A program made the translations under genes and the position numbers. This document shows, one piece after another, positions 37,114-47,004 of a stretch of DNA of 64,000 bases. How positions within the stretch are numbered: position 1 is the stretch's first letter; the number at the start of each line of letters is the position of its first letter. The notes beneath the pieces were generated by a model, which was given only the letters and a program-made list of their open reading frames with translations, did not search any database and was not told where the DNA came from. Source of the stretch: Pleurocapsaceae cyanobacterium CSU_1_1 (lineage in GTDB: Bacteria > Cyanobacteriota > Cyanobacteriia > Cyanobacteriales > Xenococcaceae); the NCBI GenBank assembly GCA_012034765.1, contig JAAUOU010000011.1:1-64000 (forward strand), written 5' to 3'.

Positions 37114-38190
37114 ATGATTACTGTTTTATTAGTAGACGATCAAACTCTGCTCTGCGAAATCCTCAAAACTTGGCTGGATGTAGAAAAAGATATTAATGTT
37201 TTGGGTGTTGCTCATAATGGACGGGAAGCGATCGCTAAAGTAGAAGAGTTACAACCTGATATTGTCTTGATGGATATTGATATGCCCCAAATGGACGGAT
37301 TACAGGCTACTAAGATTATTTCTCAGCGATTTCCCAAGGTGAGAGTAATTTTTCTCAGTGGTCATGATGAAGATGTTTATCTAGGCAAATCACTGCGTTC
37401 TGGAGCAAAAGGATATCTACTTAAAAATACCAGAGCCGAAGAACTGGTTAAGAAAATTCGTTCTGTTTACACAAATGTTAACTTATTAGAGTCATTGCAA
37501 AATAGTGATTCTTTAATCCCTTTACAAGTTCAAGTAGAAGAATTAATTGAAACCTATCGTCTTAAATTAGAAGATCTGATGGCCACACAAAATGCTCACT
37601 ATTCATCAAATAATTTGGCACAAATCGAGCAAAAATTAGAGCAACGCCTTGATGAATTAGAAGACAAAATTGATGCTAATCAGGGAAACAAATTTAATCA
37701 GCTAGAAAATAAAAATCAATCAAGCTGGAGATCAGTTCGTCAAGAATTAATTAATGTTAATAGCCAATTTAATCAAGCAAACCGTAGTTTGAGTAGCCAA
37801 TTTAGTCAGCAAATTGTTAATTTGCGACAGGATCTCGAGGGTAAACTAATCGAAGCTTTAGATGATTGGTCACGTCAGCGGGCGGCACTACAGGAATGGG
37901 CAGTACAGCGAGATGAGATGCGCCCTGATTTGGAGGATTATGAGTTAAAAAATCGTCAAGAATTAATATCCGTGCTTAATCCCCTGCGAGCTTCATTAGA
38001 GGAAACAGATCAAAATCTCAAAGCCACTCGTAATTGGTTAAAAGCTTGTGGATTATTGGCTTTATTAGCCCTAGGGCTTTCAGGATATCTCCTGCTTCAG
38101 ATTAAGTCAGGGAGTTTAATTAATCCTGCTAAAGGCACACCAGGTAGCAATGTTGAATCAACCAATACCAATTCTCCAAAGCGAATTTAG
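37114..38190 (+). CDS. response regulator receiver protein with coiled coil and C-terminal membrane anchor
   Basis: This 358-residue protein has a NarL-type receiver domain (residues 1-120): acidic pair DD at 8-9, phospho-acceptor Asp in VLMDIDMPQMDG, and Lys in GYLLKNTRA. There is no DNA-binding output. Instead residues about 135-300 are Gln/Asn/Glu-rich coiled coil, and a single transmembrane helix lies at about 311-327 (ACGLLALLALGLSGYLLL), with a short tail. A receiver tied to a membrane by its C-terminus is unusual and suggests control of a membrane complex or localisation. No kinase is adjacent. Confidence 0.85.
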   Translation: MITVLLVDDQTLLCEILKTWLDVEKDINVLGVAHNGREAIAKVEELQPDIVLMDIDMPQMDGLQATKIISQRFPKVRVIFLSGHDEDVYLGKSLRSGAKGYLLKNTRAEELVKKIRSVYTNVNLLESLQNSDSLIPLQVQVEELIETYRLKLEDLMATQNAHYSSNNLAQIEQKLEQRLDELEDKIDANQGNKFNQLENKNQSSWRSVRQELINVNSQFNQANRSLSSQFSQQIVNLRQDLEGKLIEALDDWSRQRAALQEWAVQRDEMRPDLEDYELKNRQELISVLNPLRASLEETDQNLKATRNWLKACGLLALLALGLSGYLLLQIKSGSLINPAKGTPGSNVESTNTNSPKRI

Positions 38191-38294
38191 GATTATTTTC
38201 AACCAATAGTATAAGTAGTGAATCAAAAGTCAAGATAGGGACAAGGGACTGCCTTGCCCGTACATTTTCTTTAGCTTATTTAGCTATTTTCAAC

Positions 38295-39881
38295 CTATTC
38301 AATTTCAATTTTTGGTGCAGTTAAAGACATTATTGAATAACTATTAGAAGAAACTTGTGCCTGTTGAGCCAAGCTGGGTATAGAAGCACGCAATTTGGCT
38401 GTGAGTTGACTGATGCTGGAATCATAAATTTGGGTAACTAATTTGGGATACAAACCAATCCCAATAATGGGAATTAATAAGCAAGCGATGATAAACACCT
38501 CTCTGGGTTCAGCATCAACTAAATTAGTGTGATCGACCAATTCTTTGTTCTCAGGGCCATAAAGCATTTCTCTTAGCATTGACAGCAGATAAATTGGCGT
38601 TAAGATAACGCCGATCGCCGCCAAGAAAATGATACACACCTTGAAAGTGGAGTTGTAAGCATCACTAGTAGCAAAGCCAACAAAGACCATTAATTCTGCT
38701 ACAAAGCCACTCATGCCTGGGAGGGCTAAAGAAGCGAAGGAACAAGTCGTCCACATGGCAAAGATCTTTTTCATCTTTTGACCAACACCGCCCATCTCAT
38801 CGAGCATTAAGGTATGGCTGCGGTCATAGGTAGCACCCACCATGAAAAAGAGGCTAGCCCCAATCAGACCATGGGAAATCATTTGCAGCATTGCCCCACT
38901 AGTACCCAAATCGGTAAAAGAAGCGATCCCAATCAAAACAAATCCCATATGAGAGATCGATGAATAGGCAATTTTGCGCTTGAGGTTACGCTGGGCAAAA
39001 GAAGTTAACGCTGCGTAAACAATATTAACTACCCCCAAAATTACTAGAGCGGGAGCAAAAAAGGCATGAGCATCGGGGAGCATCCCCGCATTCATCCGTA
39101 GTAGAGCATAGCCCCCCATTTTTAACAAAATACCCGCCAGCAGCATATGGGCTGGGGCTGTTGCCTCTCCGTGAGCATCGGGTAGCCAGGTATGGAGAGG
39201 AAAAATCGGCAGTTTAACCCCATAGGCAATCAAAAAGCCAGCATAGAGAAATAACTGGAGATTGAAGGCATAATCTTTAGCAGCGATCGCCCTCATGTCA
39301 AAGGTCACTACATCGCCATAGAATGCCATGGTCAAGGCAGCGATTAGAATAAACAGCGAACCCCCTGCGGTATAGAGGATAAACTTCGTCGCTGCGTAAA
39401 GACGCTTCTTACCACCCCAAATGGACAGGATGAGATAGACAGGAACTAATTCTAATTCCCAAACCAGGAAAAACAGCAGCATATCCTGAACGGCAAAGAC
39501 GGCAATTTGTCCGCCATACATTGCCAACATGAGAAAATAAAACAGCTTTGGCTTATAAGTAACTGGCCAAGCGGCCATCATGGCGAGGGTTGTAATGAAC
39601 CCTGTCAGCAAAATTAAGGGCATGGAAAGACCATCTGCCCCAACTGACCAGTTGAGATCTAGTTGAGGTATCCAAGCATAACTTTCGACTAACTGGAGGT
39701 CAGGATTACTAAAATCGTAGTCTTGATAGAAGCCATAAACTAGGATAGCAAAATCAATTAAGCCAATAACTAAAGCATACCAACGAACGGTTTTACCTTC
39801 CTTGTCAGGAATAATCGGCAAAAATAAAGAAGCGACGATGGGAAATAAAATACAGGTAGTTAACCAAGGAAAGTGGGTCAT
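38295..39881 (-). CDS. ndhD1: NAD(P)H-quinone oxidoreductase subunit D (NdhD1-type)
   Basis: This 528-residue antiporter-like membrane subunit of the NDH-1 complex, which is used for respiration and cyclic electron flow around photosystem I, has 14 or so helices. Recognisable stretches are [40 protein letters not shown] and [20 protein letters not shown]. The length and C-terminus ([17 protein letters not shown]) fit NdhD1. The usual partner ndhF1 is not adjacent. No frame damage is seen. Confidence 0.95.
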   Translation of the reverse strand: MTHFPWLTTCILFPIVASLFLPIIPDKEGKTVRWYALVIGLIDFAILVYGFYQDYDFSNPDLQLVESYAWIPQLDLNWSVGADGLSMPLILLTGFITTLAMMAAWPVTYKPKLFYFLMLAMYGGQIAVFAVQDMLLFFLVWELELVPVYLILSIWGGKKRLYAATKFILYTAGGSLFILIAALTMAFYGDVVTFDMRAIAAKDYAFNLQLFLYAGFLIAYGVKLPIFPLHTWLPDAHGEATAPAHMLLAGILLKMGGYALLRMNAGMLPDAHAFFAPALVILGVVNIVYAALTSFAQRNLKRKIAYSSISHMGFVLIGIASFTDLGTSGAMLQMISHGLIGASLFFMVGATYDRSHTLMLDEMGGVGQKMKKIFAMWTTCSFASLALPGMSGFVAELMVFVGFATSDAYNSTFKVCIIFLAAIGVILTPIYLLSMLREMLYGPENKELVDHTNLVDAEPREVFIIACLLIPIIGIGLYPKLVTQIYDSSISQLTAKLRASIPSLAQQAQVSSNSYSIMSLTAPKIEIE

Positions 39882-40047
39882 AGAGAAAAAAGCGAAAATT
39901 TAGTGATTCTACTAGGTCGTTTTACTTATAAACTTCCTTTCTTGTTTATATGTTCTGAGGTATTTCAGCTAATCACTAGCATTCTTAACAAATTGTTTAT
40001 AGGTTGATTAATTTTGGTGAGGGGATCGCTGCTCTACTCTACAATAC

Positions 40048-40905
40048 TTAACTTAATCCCAAACATTCACCCCGAATTAGCCTAATTTGCGCCACAGTAA
40101 ACACAATCGGAATAACACGCCCATAATTAGTGGCGATCGCTTTCCAACCCAAATCGGCGACAAAATAGCCCCAAGCCACTGGGCCTAGAATACTAAAGAT
40201 ACCTCTTGCTGTCCCATAGCGAGCCGCATTTGTCATCATTCCTTTTTTCGCTGCCTGTAAGGCTAGCTGATTACCCAATCCTGCTACTACCGTTGTACTA
40301 CCTTCGATCAACGCTGTTTTAGCAGCTTGATAAGTTGCAAAATGCAGGGCAAACTGCCGAGCAATGTGTTTAAGTAGCCATGATTTAAGCACGGTATTAA
40401 CTGTCACAATCCCTGTTCCTTTCAGCAGAATTTTTAGAGGACTATGTTGCAACTGCACTGGTAGAGGCTCAGGAGGATGAGCTGTAACTAAAGAGTTGCC
40501 CACCTGCGCTTGAAGAGTCTTTTGTTCTTGAAGAGGCAATTTATCCCAAGCTTTGCTAACTAAATGGAGAAAAATTTCGGCTTCAATATCCGTCGTTCTC
40601 ATCTGATTGGAGTAAGGAATTTTCAGATAGTTACAAACTTTAATCAAAATGTCCCGATAAGATACTTCTTGAGTCCGCCCTCGCAATACCGTCATTCCGT
40701 CTGCTGCTAAATAGCGGAATCTCTGGTCTAAAGAATCGAGCCATAAGTCCAAATCCTGACTCTGAATCTCAATCGGCTCAGGTGTCTGCCAGTAGTCTAG
40801 GGGATTGAAACGACGGTTAAACAATATCTGCGTAATCTGCTGTAATTCTTCTTCGGTGGCCAAAGCTAATCCTGCCCTGAGTTCGTCCAATGCCGTCTCC
40901 TCCAC
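40048..40905 (-). CDS. YaaW-like (UPF0174) protein
   Basis: This 285-residue protein has the YaaW-type opening DELRAGLALATEEELQQITQ, a middle region linked to acid-stress or chaperone-like proteins, and a more hydrophobic C-terminal part (about residues 150-275, rich in Ala/Gly with possible membrane-associating helices). Function is not established. It lies 75 bp after the kinase gene stop on the same strand, possibly in the same transcript. Confidence 0.65.
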   Translation of the reverse strand: MEETALDELRAGLALATEEELQQITQILFNRRFNPLDYWQTPEPIEIQSQDLDLWLDSLDQRFRYLAADGMTVLRGRTQEVSYRDILIKVCNYLKIPYSNQMRTTDIEAEIFLHLVSKAWDKLPLQEQKTLQAQVGNSLVTAHPPEPLPVQLQHSPLKILLKGTGIVTVNTVLKSWLLKHIARQFALHFATYQAAKTALIEGSTTVVAGLGNQLALQAAKKGMMTNAARYGTARGIFSILGPVAWGYFVADLGWKAIATNYGRVIPIVFTVAQIRLIRGECLGLS

Positions 40906-40980
40906 AACACCGTCTAGGTTATTATTTAAAATGCTCTTGATTATTCCATCTTGAATTATAGCTAAGAGTCTTAAATGTGT

Positions 40981-42261
40981 TTAATAATTGCTTAAGTTTA
41001 AACCTAAAGTAATCCCGATCGCGATCGCGCTTAACCAACAGCCTCCTTGAGCTAAATTACCCATTTTGCTGGGTAACTGCGCCCAAAAGTAAGAAAGTAA
41101 CAAAACTTCGGCTATGGCGATCGCCGTTGAGATTGCTACTGCTGAATCCATCCCCCAAATCAATCCACTCACAGCAACTAAGATACTGGGCATAATCACA
41201 CCCAAGGCTATTCCCTGAGTTTTTGTCTGGGTATCCAAGCTCACTATTGTAGCTGCGCCTAATTGAGCAACAGCGATCGCGATCGTCGCTATAATGGCGA
41301 TCGCGATTGTGGTGATCCTTAATTCAACCTGACTAGTAGTAAAGCCTATTGCCCAAGTAGCAAATGTTGTAGCTACAGAAATTGCCACTCCACCAAGAAT
41401 TTTGGGTTTATATGTCTCCCCCGGTGTAAGAGTAGCTAGATCTTTGGATGCTACGACGGGTAATTCTATTTTGAGTAAGGCATTTTTAGCAGTTTGAGCA
41501 TCCGAGAAGCGTTGACTAACTTTAGCATTGGTCATTTTTTCTACCCAACCCAAAAACTGACGATCAGTGTCGGGCAAAAGCTGCTTTAAGTTTAGCTGAT
41601 ACGGATCATCAGCCGAAGTAAAAGTATGAACTTCTGTAATGTCTTTGTGGGCTAGCATACAGACTAAGCTAACTCCTAAACTGTAAATATCCGATGCCAT
41701 AATAGGTTGAACAATTTGTTCGGGAGCAATAAATCCTGGTGTCCCGCGAAAAACGCTGCTAGCAGCAACTTCCTTACTTCCTAGGCTGGCAAAGCCAAAA
41801 TCGATCAGGTAGACATTTAAAGATTCATCCAGCAAAATATTTTCGGTCGAAAGATCGCGATGTAGGATCGGCGGAGTTTGTTGCTGTAAATAAATTAAGA
41901 TATCGAGCATCTTTACGGCTATTTGCTTAACTTCATCTAAAGTTAAGAGTCGAAAGCTACTACAGGGAACTGCTGTAATATATTCTTGAACCAAACAAAA
42001 ACCATTGTCAGTTTCAATACTGTTTAAGTATTGAGGAATGTTAGGATGACTTAACTTTTGTAACAAGGCAATTTCTTGAGTATAAGCTTTGTATCCTGAC
42101 CAGCTTGAGTTAGCTTGAGCAAAACAAAATTGTTTAACAACCACAGTTTTTTGAGTTTTGATTTCAATGGCTTTCCAAGTAATTCTACCTCCCTCGCGAT
42201 TACGACCTAATTCTGCTTTGATTTGATATCCATAGCTAGTTAAATCCAAATAGTCGCTCAT
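40981..42261 (-). CDS. Ser/Thr protein kinase with C-terminal membrane domain
   Basis: This 426-residue protein has a eukaryotic-type kinase domain (residues about 10-270). K43 lies in TVVVKQF, the catalytic loop is HRDLSTENILL (D136) and the metal motif is DFG (154-156), followed by RGTPGFIAPEQ. The Gly-rich loop is atypical (LGRNREGG). After about residue 285 come four hydrophobic segments that anchor it in the membrane with the kinase in the cytoplasm. All catalytic residues are present. The signal and targets are unknown. Confidence 0.92.
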   Translation of the reverse strand: MSDYLDLTSYGYQIKAELGRNREGGRITWKAIEIKTQKTVVVKQFCFAQANSSWSGYKAYTQEIALLQKLSHPNIPQYLNSIETDNGFCLVQEYITAVPCSSFRLLTLDEVKQIAVKMLDILIYLQQQTPPILHRDLSTENILLDESLNVYLIDFGFASLGSKEVAASSVFRGTPGFIAPEQIVQPIMASDIYSLGVSLVCMLAHKDITEVHTFTSADDPYQLNLKQLLPDTDRQFLGWVEKMTNAKVSQRFSDAQTAKNALLKIELPVVASKDLATLTPGETYKPKILGGVAISVATTFATWAIGFTTSQVELRITTIAIAIIATIAIAVAQLGAATIVSLDTQTKTQGIALGVIMPSILVAVSGLIWGMDSAVAISTAIAIAEVLLLSYFWAQLPSKMGNLAQGGCWLSAIAIGITLGLNLSNY

Positions 42262-42703
42262 TTTAAACTTTTTATATTAGTGCTTATTTACTATTGATAA
42301 CTTTAAATGAAGACTAAGTAAACTTATATTATTTTTGTATATTATAGACTGGCGCTTTAAATCCAGAAGCAAACAAATAAGCTATAAACTTTACAGTATG
42401 AAAATTCAATTAACCATCTTTAAAAGTAGATCTTTGCTAAAAATAATACTTTTTTAGGAGGTTTATGTTCTGGCAAAATTATTTTGACCAAAAAGTTGTC
42501 TGGAAGTCTTGCTAATACCATCTTTAATGTGATAAAAGATACAGAATGAGAAAAAGTGAAGTATCTAAAGAAGTATCTGAAATTAAAAATGATCAGCTCA
42601 TATCTTATTTTGAAAGTTAAAATTTTGATTTATAAAAAATATAAATATTATTAATAATTAGTCAATAATCAAGAACTAATTTTATCAATATTAAAAATTA
42701 ATA
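42262..42703. other. AT-rich intergenic region
   Basis: Divergent region between the kinase gene and a response-regulator gene. It contains a 16-codon frame behind a perfect AGGAGG (see 42465). No other feature is recognised. Confidence 0.4.
42465..42515 (+). CDS. possible 16-residue micro-ORF with strong ribosome site
   Basis: AGGAGG (42456-42461) is placed 3 bases before ATG 42465, which opens a frame coding for MFWQNYFDQKVVWKSC. The ribosome site is far better than those of most genes in this window, though the spacing is short. It could be a leader peptide of the downstream regulator gene, 190 bp away, or chance. Confidence 0.25.
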   Translation: MFWQNYFDQKVVWKSC

Positions 42704-43180
42704 ATGCCAACTAAAAATATCTTGTTAGTAGAAGATAATGCTGACGATCGCGAGTTGATGAGGCTTGCTTTCGCTCAGGGAGAAATTTCGCATAACTTAA
42801 TTGTAGTAGCCGATGGAATTGAAGCTTTAAACTACCTTCAAAGACAAGCAGATAATCAAAGTCAAACAGCAGAATCAGGCAATTTAAGCATGGCAACAAT
42901 GCCCGCTTTGATCATGCTAGATTTAAATTTACCGAGAATCAACGGTATTGAAGTTTTAAAGCGCATCCGCGCCAATTCTTACAGTAAAATTATTCCTGTA
43001 GTCATAATAAGCTCTTCAAATGAGCCACAAGACCTCATTGACAGTTATATTAATGGTTGCAACAGTTATATTAGAAAGCCAATTCACTTTACGCAACTCC
43101 AAAATTTTGTGAGAGAGATAAGTACATATTGGCTGACTGTCAATCAGCTTCCCACTGTTTTTGGAGTCCCAAATGAGTAA
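42704..43180 (+). CDS. Rcp1-like response regulator (receiver only)
   Basis: This 158-residue single receiver domain has DNADD as the acidic pocket, the phospho-acceptor in IMLDLNLP and the Lys in YIRKPIHF. It belongs to the Rcp1-type group that partners phytochromes and hybrid kinases. Its stop codon lies inside the first codons of the next gene (ATGAGTAA), so the two are translationally coupled. Confidence 0.92.
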   Translation: MPTKNILLVEDNADDRELMRLAFAQGEISHNLIVVADGIEALNYLQRQADNQSQTAESGNLSMATMPALIMLDLNLPRINGIEVLKRIRANSYSKIIPVVIISSSNEPQDLIDSYINGCNSYIRKPIHFTQLQNFVREISTYWLTVNQLPTVFGVPNE

Positions 43181-44882
43181 ACTTCTCCGAGTCTTAATTA
43201 TCGAAGATTCAGAAGACGATGCCGAACTATTAGCTATTACCCTCAAGCGGGGTGGTGATCAGGTAATTTATCAGCGAGTTGACACCAAGACAGATCTCGA
43301 AATTGCTTTGTCCACTCAACCTTGGGATATTGTTTTAGCTGATTATTCTATGCCTCAGTTTAGCGCGATCGCTGCTTTGGAGATCTTAAAAGAACGGGGA
43401 TTAGATTTACCTTTTGTCATTGTATCAGGAAAAATCGGCGAAGATACTGCCGTAGCAGCTATGAAGGCAGGAGCGCACGATTACTTAATAAAAGGGCAAT
43501 TGTCACGCCTGCTTCCTGCGGTGGAGCGAGAGCTAAGAGAAGCTATCTTTAGAGAGGAGTATCGAGCAGCCCAAAAAAGGCTCAGATATCTTGCTTACTA
43601 TGATAAGCTGACTAACCTACCCAACAGAATTTCATTTTTAGATCATCTCAACAGTGAAATCGCTCAAGAGCAAGAAGAACCCAATTCTACCCATATTTTT
43701 GCTGTATTGCTACTGAGTATCGATCGCTTTCACAGCATTAAGCGTAGTCTTGGCTATGAAATTAGCGATAAGTTGTTAATCGCGATCGCCCGACGGTTAG
43801 AAAACTATGTAGTTAATATTAATGTAAATGTAATCTCTAGAATTGGCGAAGATGAATTTGCGCTGCTAATTAGCCAACTCAATAATCATTATGAGGTAGT
43901 TGATCGAGCCGAGGATTTATATCACGAACTGATTAAACCTTTCGAAATTAACGGTGCAACAGTTTGTTCGACAGTCAGTATTGGCATTTCCTTAAACCAA
44001 GAAAACAATCGCGAACCAGAAAAAATGTTGCGCTGGGCAGATACTGCCATGCAGTATGCTAAAGTCAACTTTGCCAAAACATCGGTACTGTTTGATGAGA
44101 CGATGGAGAGTAAGGCAGTCGAAAAACTCAGACTAGAAAACGATTTACAAAGGGCGATCGATAATCATCAGCTATATTTGAACTATCAGCCGATTGTTTC
44201 TTTAGACACAGGCAAGATTAATTGTTTAGAAGCTCTCGTTAGGTGGAAACACGATTCTTTAGGGATAATTTCTCCAAATAAATTTATTCCCATTTGTGAA
44301 GAAACTGGACAGATTATTGTCCTTGGTCAATGGGTATTGTCAGAGGCTTGTAGTCAGCTAGTAACCTGGCAAGAGTCTTTTGTGGGTGACTCACCCTTAA
44401 CAGTCAGCGTAAATCTTTCCCGAATTCAGATTTATCATCCCGAATTAATTCCCCAAATAGATAATTTGCTTGAATCTTTAAATTTAAAAGGACAAGACCT
44501 TAAATTAGAAATTACCGAAAGTACTTTAATGGAAAATACCTCCGCTGTTACCAAGGTTCTCGAACAGCTAAAGGAACGAGAAATTAAGCTATGTCTTGAT
44601 GACTTCGGGACAGGCTATTCTTCTCTAAACTATTTACGCTATTTACCTGTTGATACGGTCAAGATAGACCGTTCCTTTATTGGTCCTGAGATCAACAACA
44701 CCAATTACGATATTATCAAAGCGATTATTAACTTAGCTCACAGCTTGGGCTTAGACGTTGTTGCCGAGGGAATTGAAACTGAAGCGCAATTAAAAATACT
44801 GAAGAATTTAGGTTGCGAATATGGGCAGGGATATCTTTTTGCTCCTGCGCTGAATGCCCCTGATGTGATTAAGATATTGTAG
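43173..44882 (+). CDS. REC-GGDEF-EAL cyclic di-GMP signalling protein
   Basis: This 569-residue protein has a receiver (about 5-120, EDSEDD and LADYSMPQ), a GGDEF domain (about 140-300) and an EAL domain (about 310-565). The GGDEF site reads RIGEDEFALL, so its second Gly is replaced by Glu; many such variants still work. The EAL domain has EALVRW and LCLDDFGTGYSSL, both needed for phosphodiesterase activity. It may make or break cyclic di-GMP depending on phosphorylation. ATG 43173 is chosen over TTG 43161 because it overlaps the previous stop and MSKLLRVLIIED starts a normal receiver. Confidence 0.92.
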   Translation: MSKLLRVLIIEDSEDDAELLAITLKRGGDQVIYQRVDTKTDLEIALSTQPWDIVLADYSMPQFSAIAALEILKERGLDLPFVIVSGKIGEDTAVAAMKAGAHDYLIKGQLSRLLPAVERELREAIFREEYRAAQKRLRYLAYYDKLTNLPNRISFLDHLNSEIAQEQEEPNSTHIFAVLLLSIDRFHSIKRSLGYEISDKLLIAIARRLENYVVNINVNVISRIGEDEFALLISQLNNHYEVVDRAEDLYHELIKPFEINGATVCSTVSIGISLNQENNREPEKMLRWADTAMQYAKVNFAKTSVLFDETMESKAVEKLRLENDLQRAIDNHQLYLNYQPIVSLDTGKINCLEALVRWKHDSLGIISPNKFIPICEETGQIIVLGQWVLSEACSQLVTWQESFVGDSPLTVSVNLSRIQIYHPELIPQIDNLLESLNLKGQDLKLEITESTLMENTSAVTKVLEQLKEREIKLCLDDFGTGYSSLNYLRYLPVDTVKIDRSFIGPEINNTNYDIIKAIINLAHSLGLDVVAEGIETEAQLKILKNLGCEYGQGYLFAPALNAPDVIKIL

Positions 44883-44955
44883 CCTCGTATGAAGTTAAAA
44901 GTTAGAAGCCGTAAAATATCTATGCTCATGGAGTTAAATTACTGGTAATTAAACA

Positions 44956-45315
44956 ATGGATTCAATTCAAGTTAGTGGTATTCGCGCTTATGGTTACGTT
45001 GGTTATTTACCCGAAGAGAAAGTATTGGGACAGTGGTTTGAAGTAGATTTAACTTTGTGGATAGACTTGAGCGCTGCGGGCAAAAGCGACCAGATTACAG
45101 ATACTTTAGACTATCGAGAAGCGATCGCCATTGTCAAAGAGCAGATTACTACCGCTAAGTTTGATTTAGTAGAAAAGTTAGTTAGTGCGATCGCCGACAA
45201 GATTTTAAGCCTAGAAAAAGTCAATCAGGTTCGAGTCCAACTATCAAAACCAGCAGCACCGATCCCTGATTTTGGTGGTCGTATTACTCTCGATATTACT
45301 CGCAGCATAGCTTAA
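44956..45315 (+). CDS. folB: dihydroneopterin aldolase
   Basis: This 119-residue protein of folate synthesis converts dihydroneopterin to hydroxymethyl-dihydropterin and glycolaldehyde. GIRAYGYVGYLPEEKVLGQ carries the active Glu, DTLDYREAI follows, and the catalytic Lys lies in VQLSKPAAPIP. The length is typical. It is monocistronic as far as can be seen. Confidence 0.93.
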   Translation: MDSIQVSGIRAYGYVGYLPEEKVLGQWFEVDLTLWIDLSAAGKSDQITDTLDYREAIAIVKEQITTAKFDLVEKLVSAIADKILSLEKVNQVRVQLSKPAAPIPDFGGRITLDITRSIA

Positions 45316-45881
45316 AATATACAGACTTTTGCTGATTTGACAACTAGTAAGAATACTTAAAGTACCTTGATCCCCACCTAAATTTTAGGCATTTCCGAGC
45401 ATGGGGAATCAAAGCCAATTGGGCAAAATTAATAATATAAGGCAATTCCACAAGTTGATTAGCTCCAGTCGAATTCTGCGATTAGCTAATAGCTTAAAAT
45501 AACTTTTAATTATTAATTAAGGATATTGGTTGATGAATAGAAAGATACAGCTCATTACTTTATTAATTTGGCAATATATTAACCAGCAGCTAGGTCATCA
45601 ATATTCTGTTTGGAATATTAGACATTTTTGGTATTTATATCAAATCACTTTATTTAAAAGATGCTGGGAACAAGAATGTTCTCAAGAAAGTCATCCACAT
45701 TGTTAATTCTTAAATAGCTTTGTTGGTCAATATTTAAACCGCCTGACGTGAATTAAAAAATCTTAAAAGATATTAGATAATAGCTAAAAACTAGTAAACT
45801 AGAACGAAGCTAATTCACATTAGGCGTTATTCAGTTTAAAACCCAAACGTTAGTGATTATTTAACTAAACACGGTTTAATT
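45316..45881. other. intergenic region with hairpin and small ORF
   Basis: It contains an imperfect inverted repeat at 45367-45412 (TTGATCCCCA with TGGGGAATCAA, enclosing the palindrome CCTAAATTTTAGG) and a 57-codon frame at 45533. The rest is AT-rich. Confidence 0.45.
45533..45706 (+). CDS. possible small protein, 57 residues
   Basis: The frame opens with ATG 45533 behind AAGGA at 45519-45523. It codes for MNRKIQLITLLIWQYINQQL, has many aromatic residues (SVWNIRHFWYLYQ) and ends in CSQESHPHC. The Trp/His/Cys content is unlike random AT-rich DNA. No family is recognised. Confidence 0.4.
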   Translation: MNRKIQLITLLIWQYINQQLGHQYSVWNIRHFWYLYQITLFKRCWEQECSQESHPHC

Positions 45882-46670
45882 TTAAAATGCTTTCTTGCAG
45901 GTCAAGATTATTCGACTTGAAGGTTCACTCCCATCTAAGCTATCAAAATCTTGAAGTTCTAGACTTCCTCCCATAGTTTCCAAAAGAGTTTTTGACATCA
46001 GCAATTTCATGTTGGCAGATAAACTAATCTCTTGTAAAAGCTCGCGAATTTCTGATAAGTCATGAGTTTGAAAATTTGGCTCAGGAACAGTAGATTCTTG
46101 CCAAAGAACCGCAGGACAATCTAAATCGATTTCGATTTTAATGCTGTCGCTAGTTACTTCTGTAGTTGATAGTTTAATTACTCCTTTTTTCATTAGAGCA
46201 ATTCCGCTATCAATGAGGTTGAAAATTAGCTGAATTAGACGAGAGCGATCAGCAAAGACACAAATTTGAGGATCGGGAGCAACAATCTCTAATGTTAAAT
46301 TACGGTTTGCTGCCTGAAGGTGGGTAAGACGGCCGATCTCGGTAAATATCTTGGATAACTCAAGAGACTCTAAATACAGGCTATTACTGCCATATTCTGT
46401 CTTAGAAACAGCAACAATCTCGTCGATCAACTTCATCAATTTGAGAGCTGAATGATAAGCTTGAGCAATAAATTCTTTTTGTTCTTCAGGGCTTTCACAT
46501 AGATCGGACAAAATCAACTGATGTAACCCAATCATACTGCTAAGAGGCGATCGCAATTCATGAGAAGTTCTGGCTAAAAACCCCGCCTTAAATTGACTCA
46601 TCTGCGCTGCCATTTGATAAGCAAGCTGTGCCTGTTTGAGTTCTTCCTTTAGCTCGTCGATTTCGTTCAT
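45882..46670 (-). CDS. histidine kinase-like protein with degenerate ATPase domain
   Basis: This 262-residue protein has an N-terminal helix (coiled coil, about residues 1-25) and an HisKA dimerisation domain with the phospho-His in TSHELRSPLSSMIG (His37). The ATPase region starts normally (an N-box-like LIQLIFNLIDSG), but the DxGxG and GxGLG loops that hold ATP are missing. It may therefore accept phosphate from another kinase or act as a decoy. ATG 46670 is chosen (MNEIDELKEEL); a TTG lies 9 codons upstream. Confidence 0.8.
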   Translation of the reverse strand: MNEIDELKEELKQAQLAYQMAAQMSQFKAGFLARTSHELRSPLSSMIGLHQLILSDLCESPEEQKEFIAQAYHSALKLMKLIDEIVAVSKTEYGSNSLYLESLELSKIFTEIGRLTHLQAANRNLTLEIVAPDPQICVFADRSRLIQLIFNLIDSGIALMKKGVIKLSTTEVTSDSIKIEIDLDCPAVLWQESTVPEPNFQTHDLSEIRELLQEISLSANMKLLMSKTLLETMGGSLELQDFDSLDGSEPSSRIILTCKKAF

Positions 46671-47004
46671 AATTTCAGAAGATAAGTTCCACAGCAAAGC
46701 TGACTAGAGATACTCATTAACCACTTTTATTGTAGCTACTGATCGCTTCGCTGATTCGCACCCAGAGTAACACAGCATTTGTTCAACTAAGCTAACCCAT
46801 CATATAAGAGAATCGGCTCTAGTGGGTGGCATGACACATTTATCTCGCTGCGTCACTCTTAAATTAAGCTCTAGTTATGAATATCAGTGAGATTAAAGTG
46901 GAAAAGGGAACATAACCATTTTCCCATATCCATTTTGACTTTTCAAACTGTTTTGAAAATCTATAGCTTTCTTAAATGAGGCGCTTTGTCCACTCAATCA
47001 ATTT
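46671..47004. other. intergenic stretch
   Basis: No gene, terminator or repeat of note is seen between the kinase-like gene and the sphingosine-kinase-like gene. Confidence 0.4.

Noticed and set aside
45222-45245. GGTTCGAGTCC-like T-arm of a tRNA
   Set aside because: It is inside folB in a well-conserved coding stretch (VRVQLSKP) and no acceptor or anticodon arms surround it.
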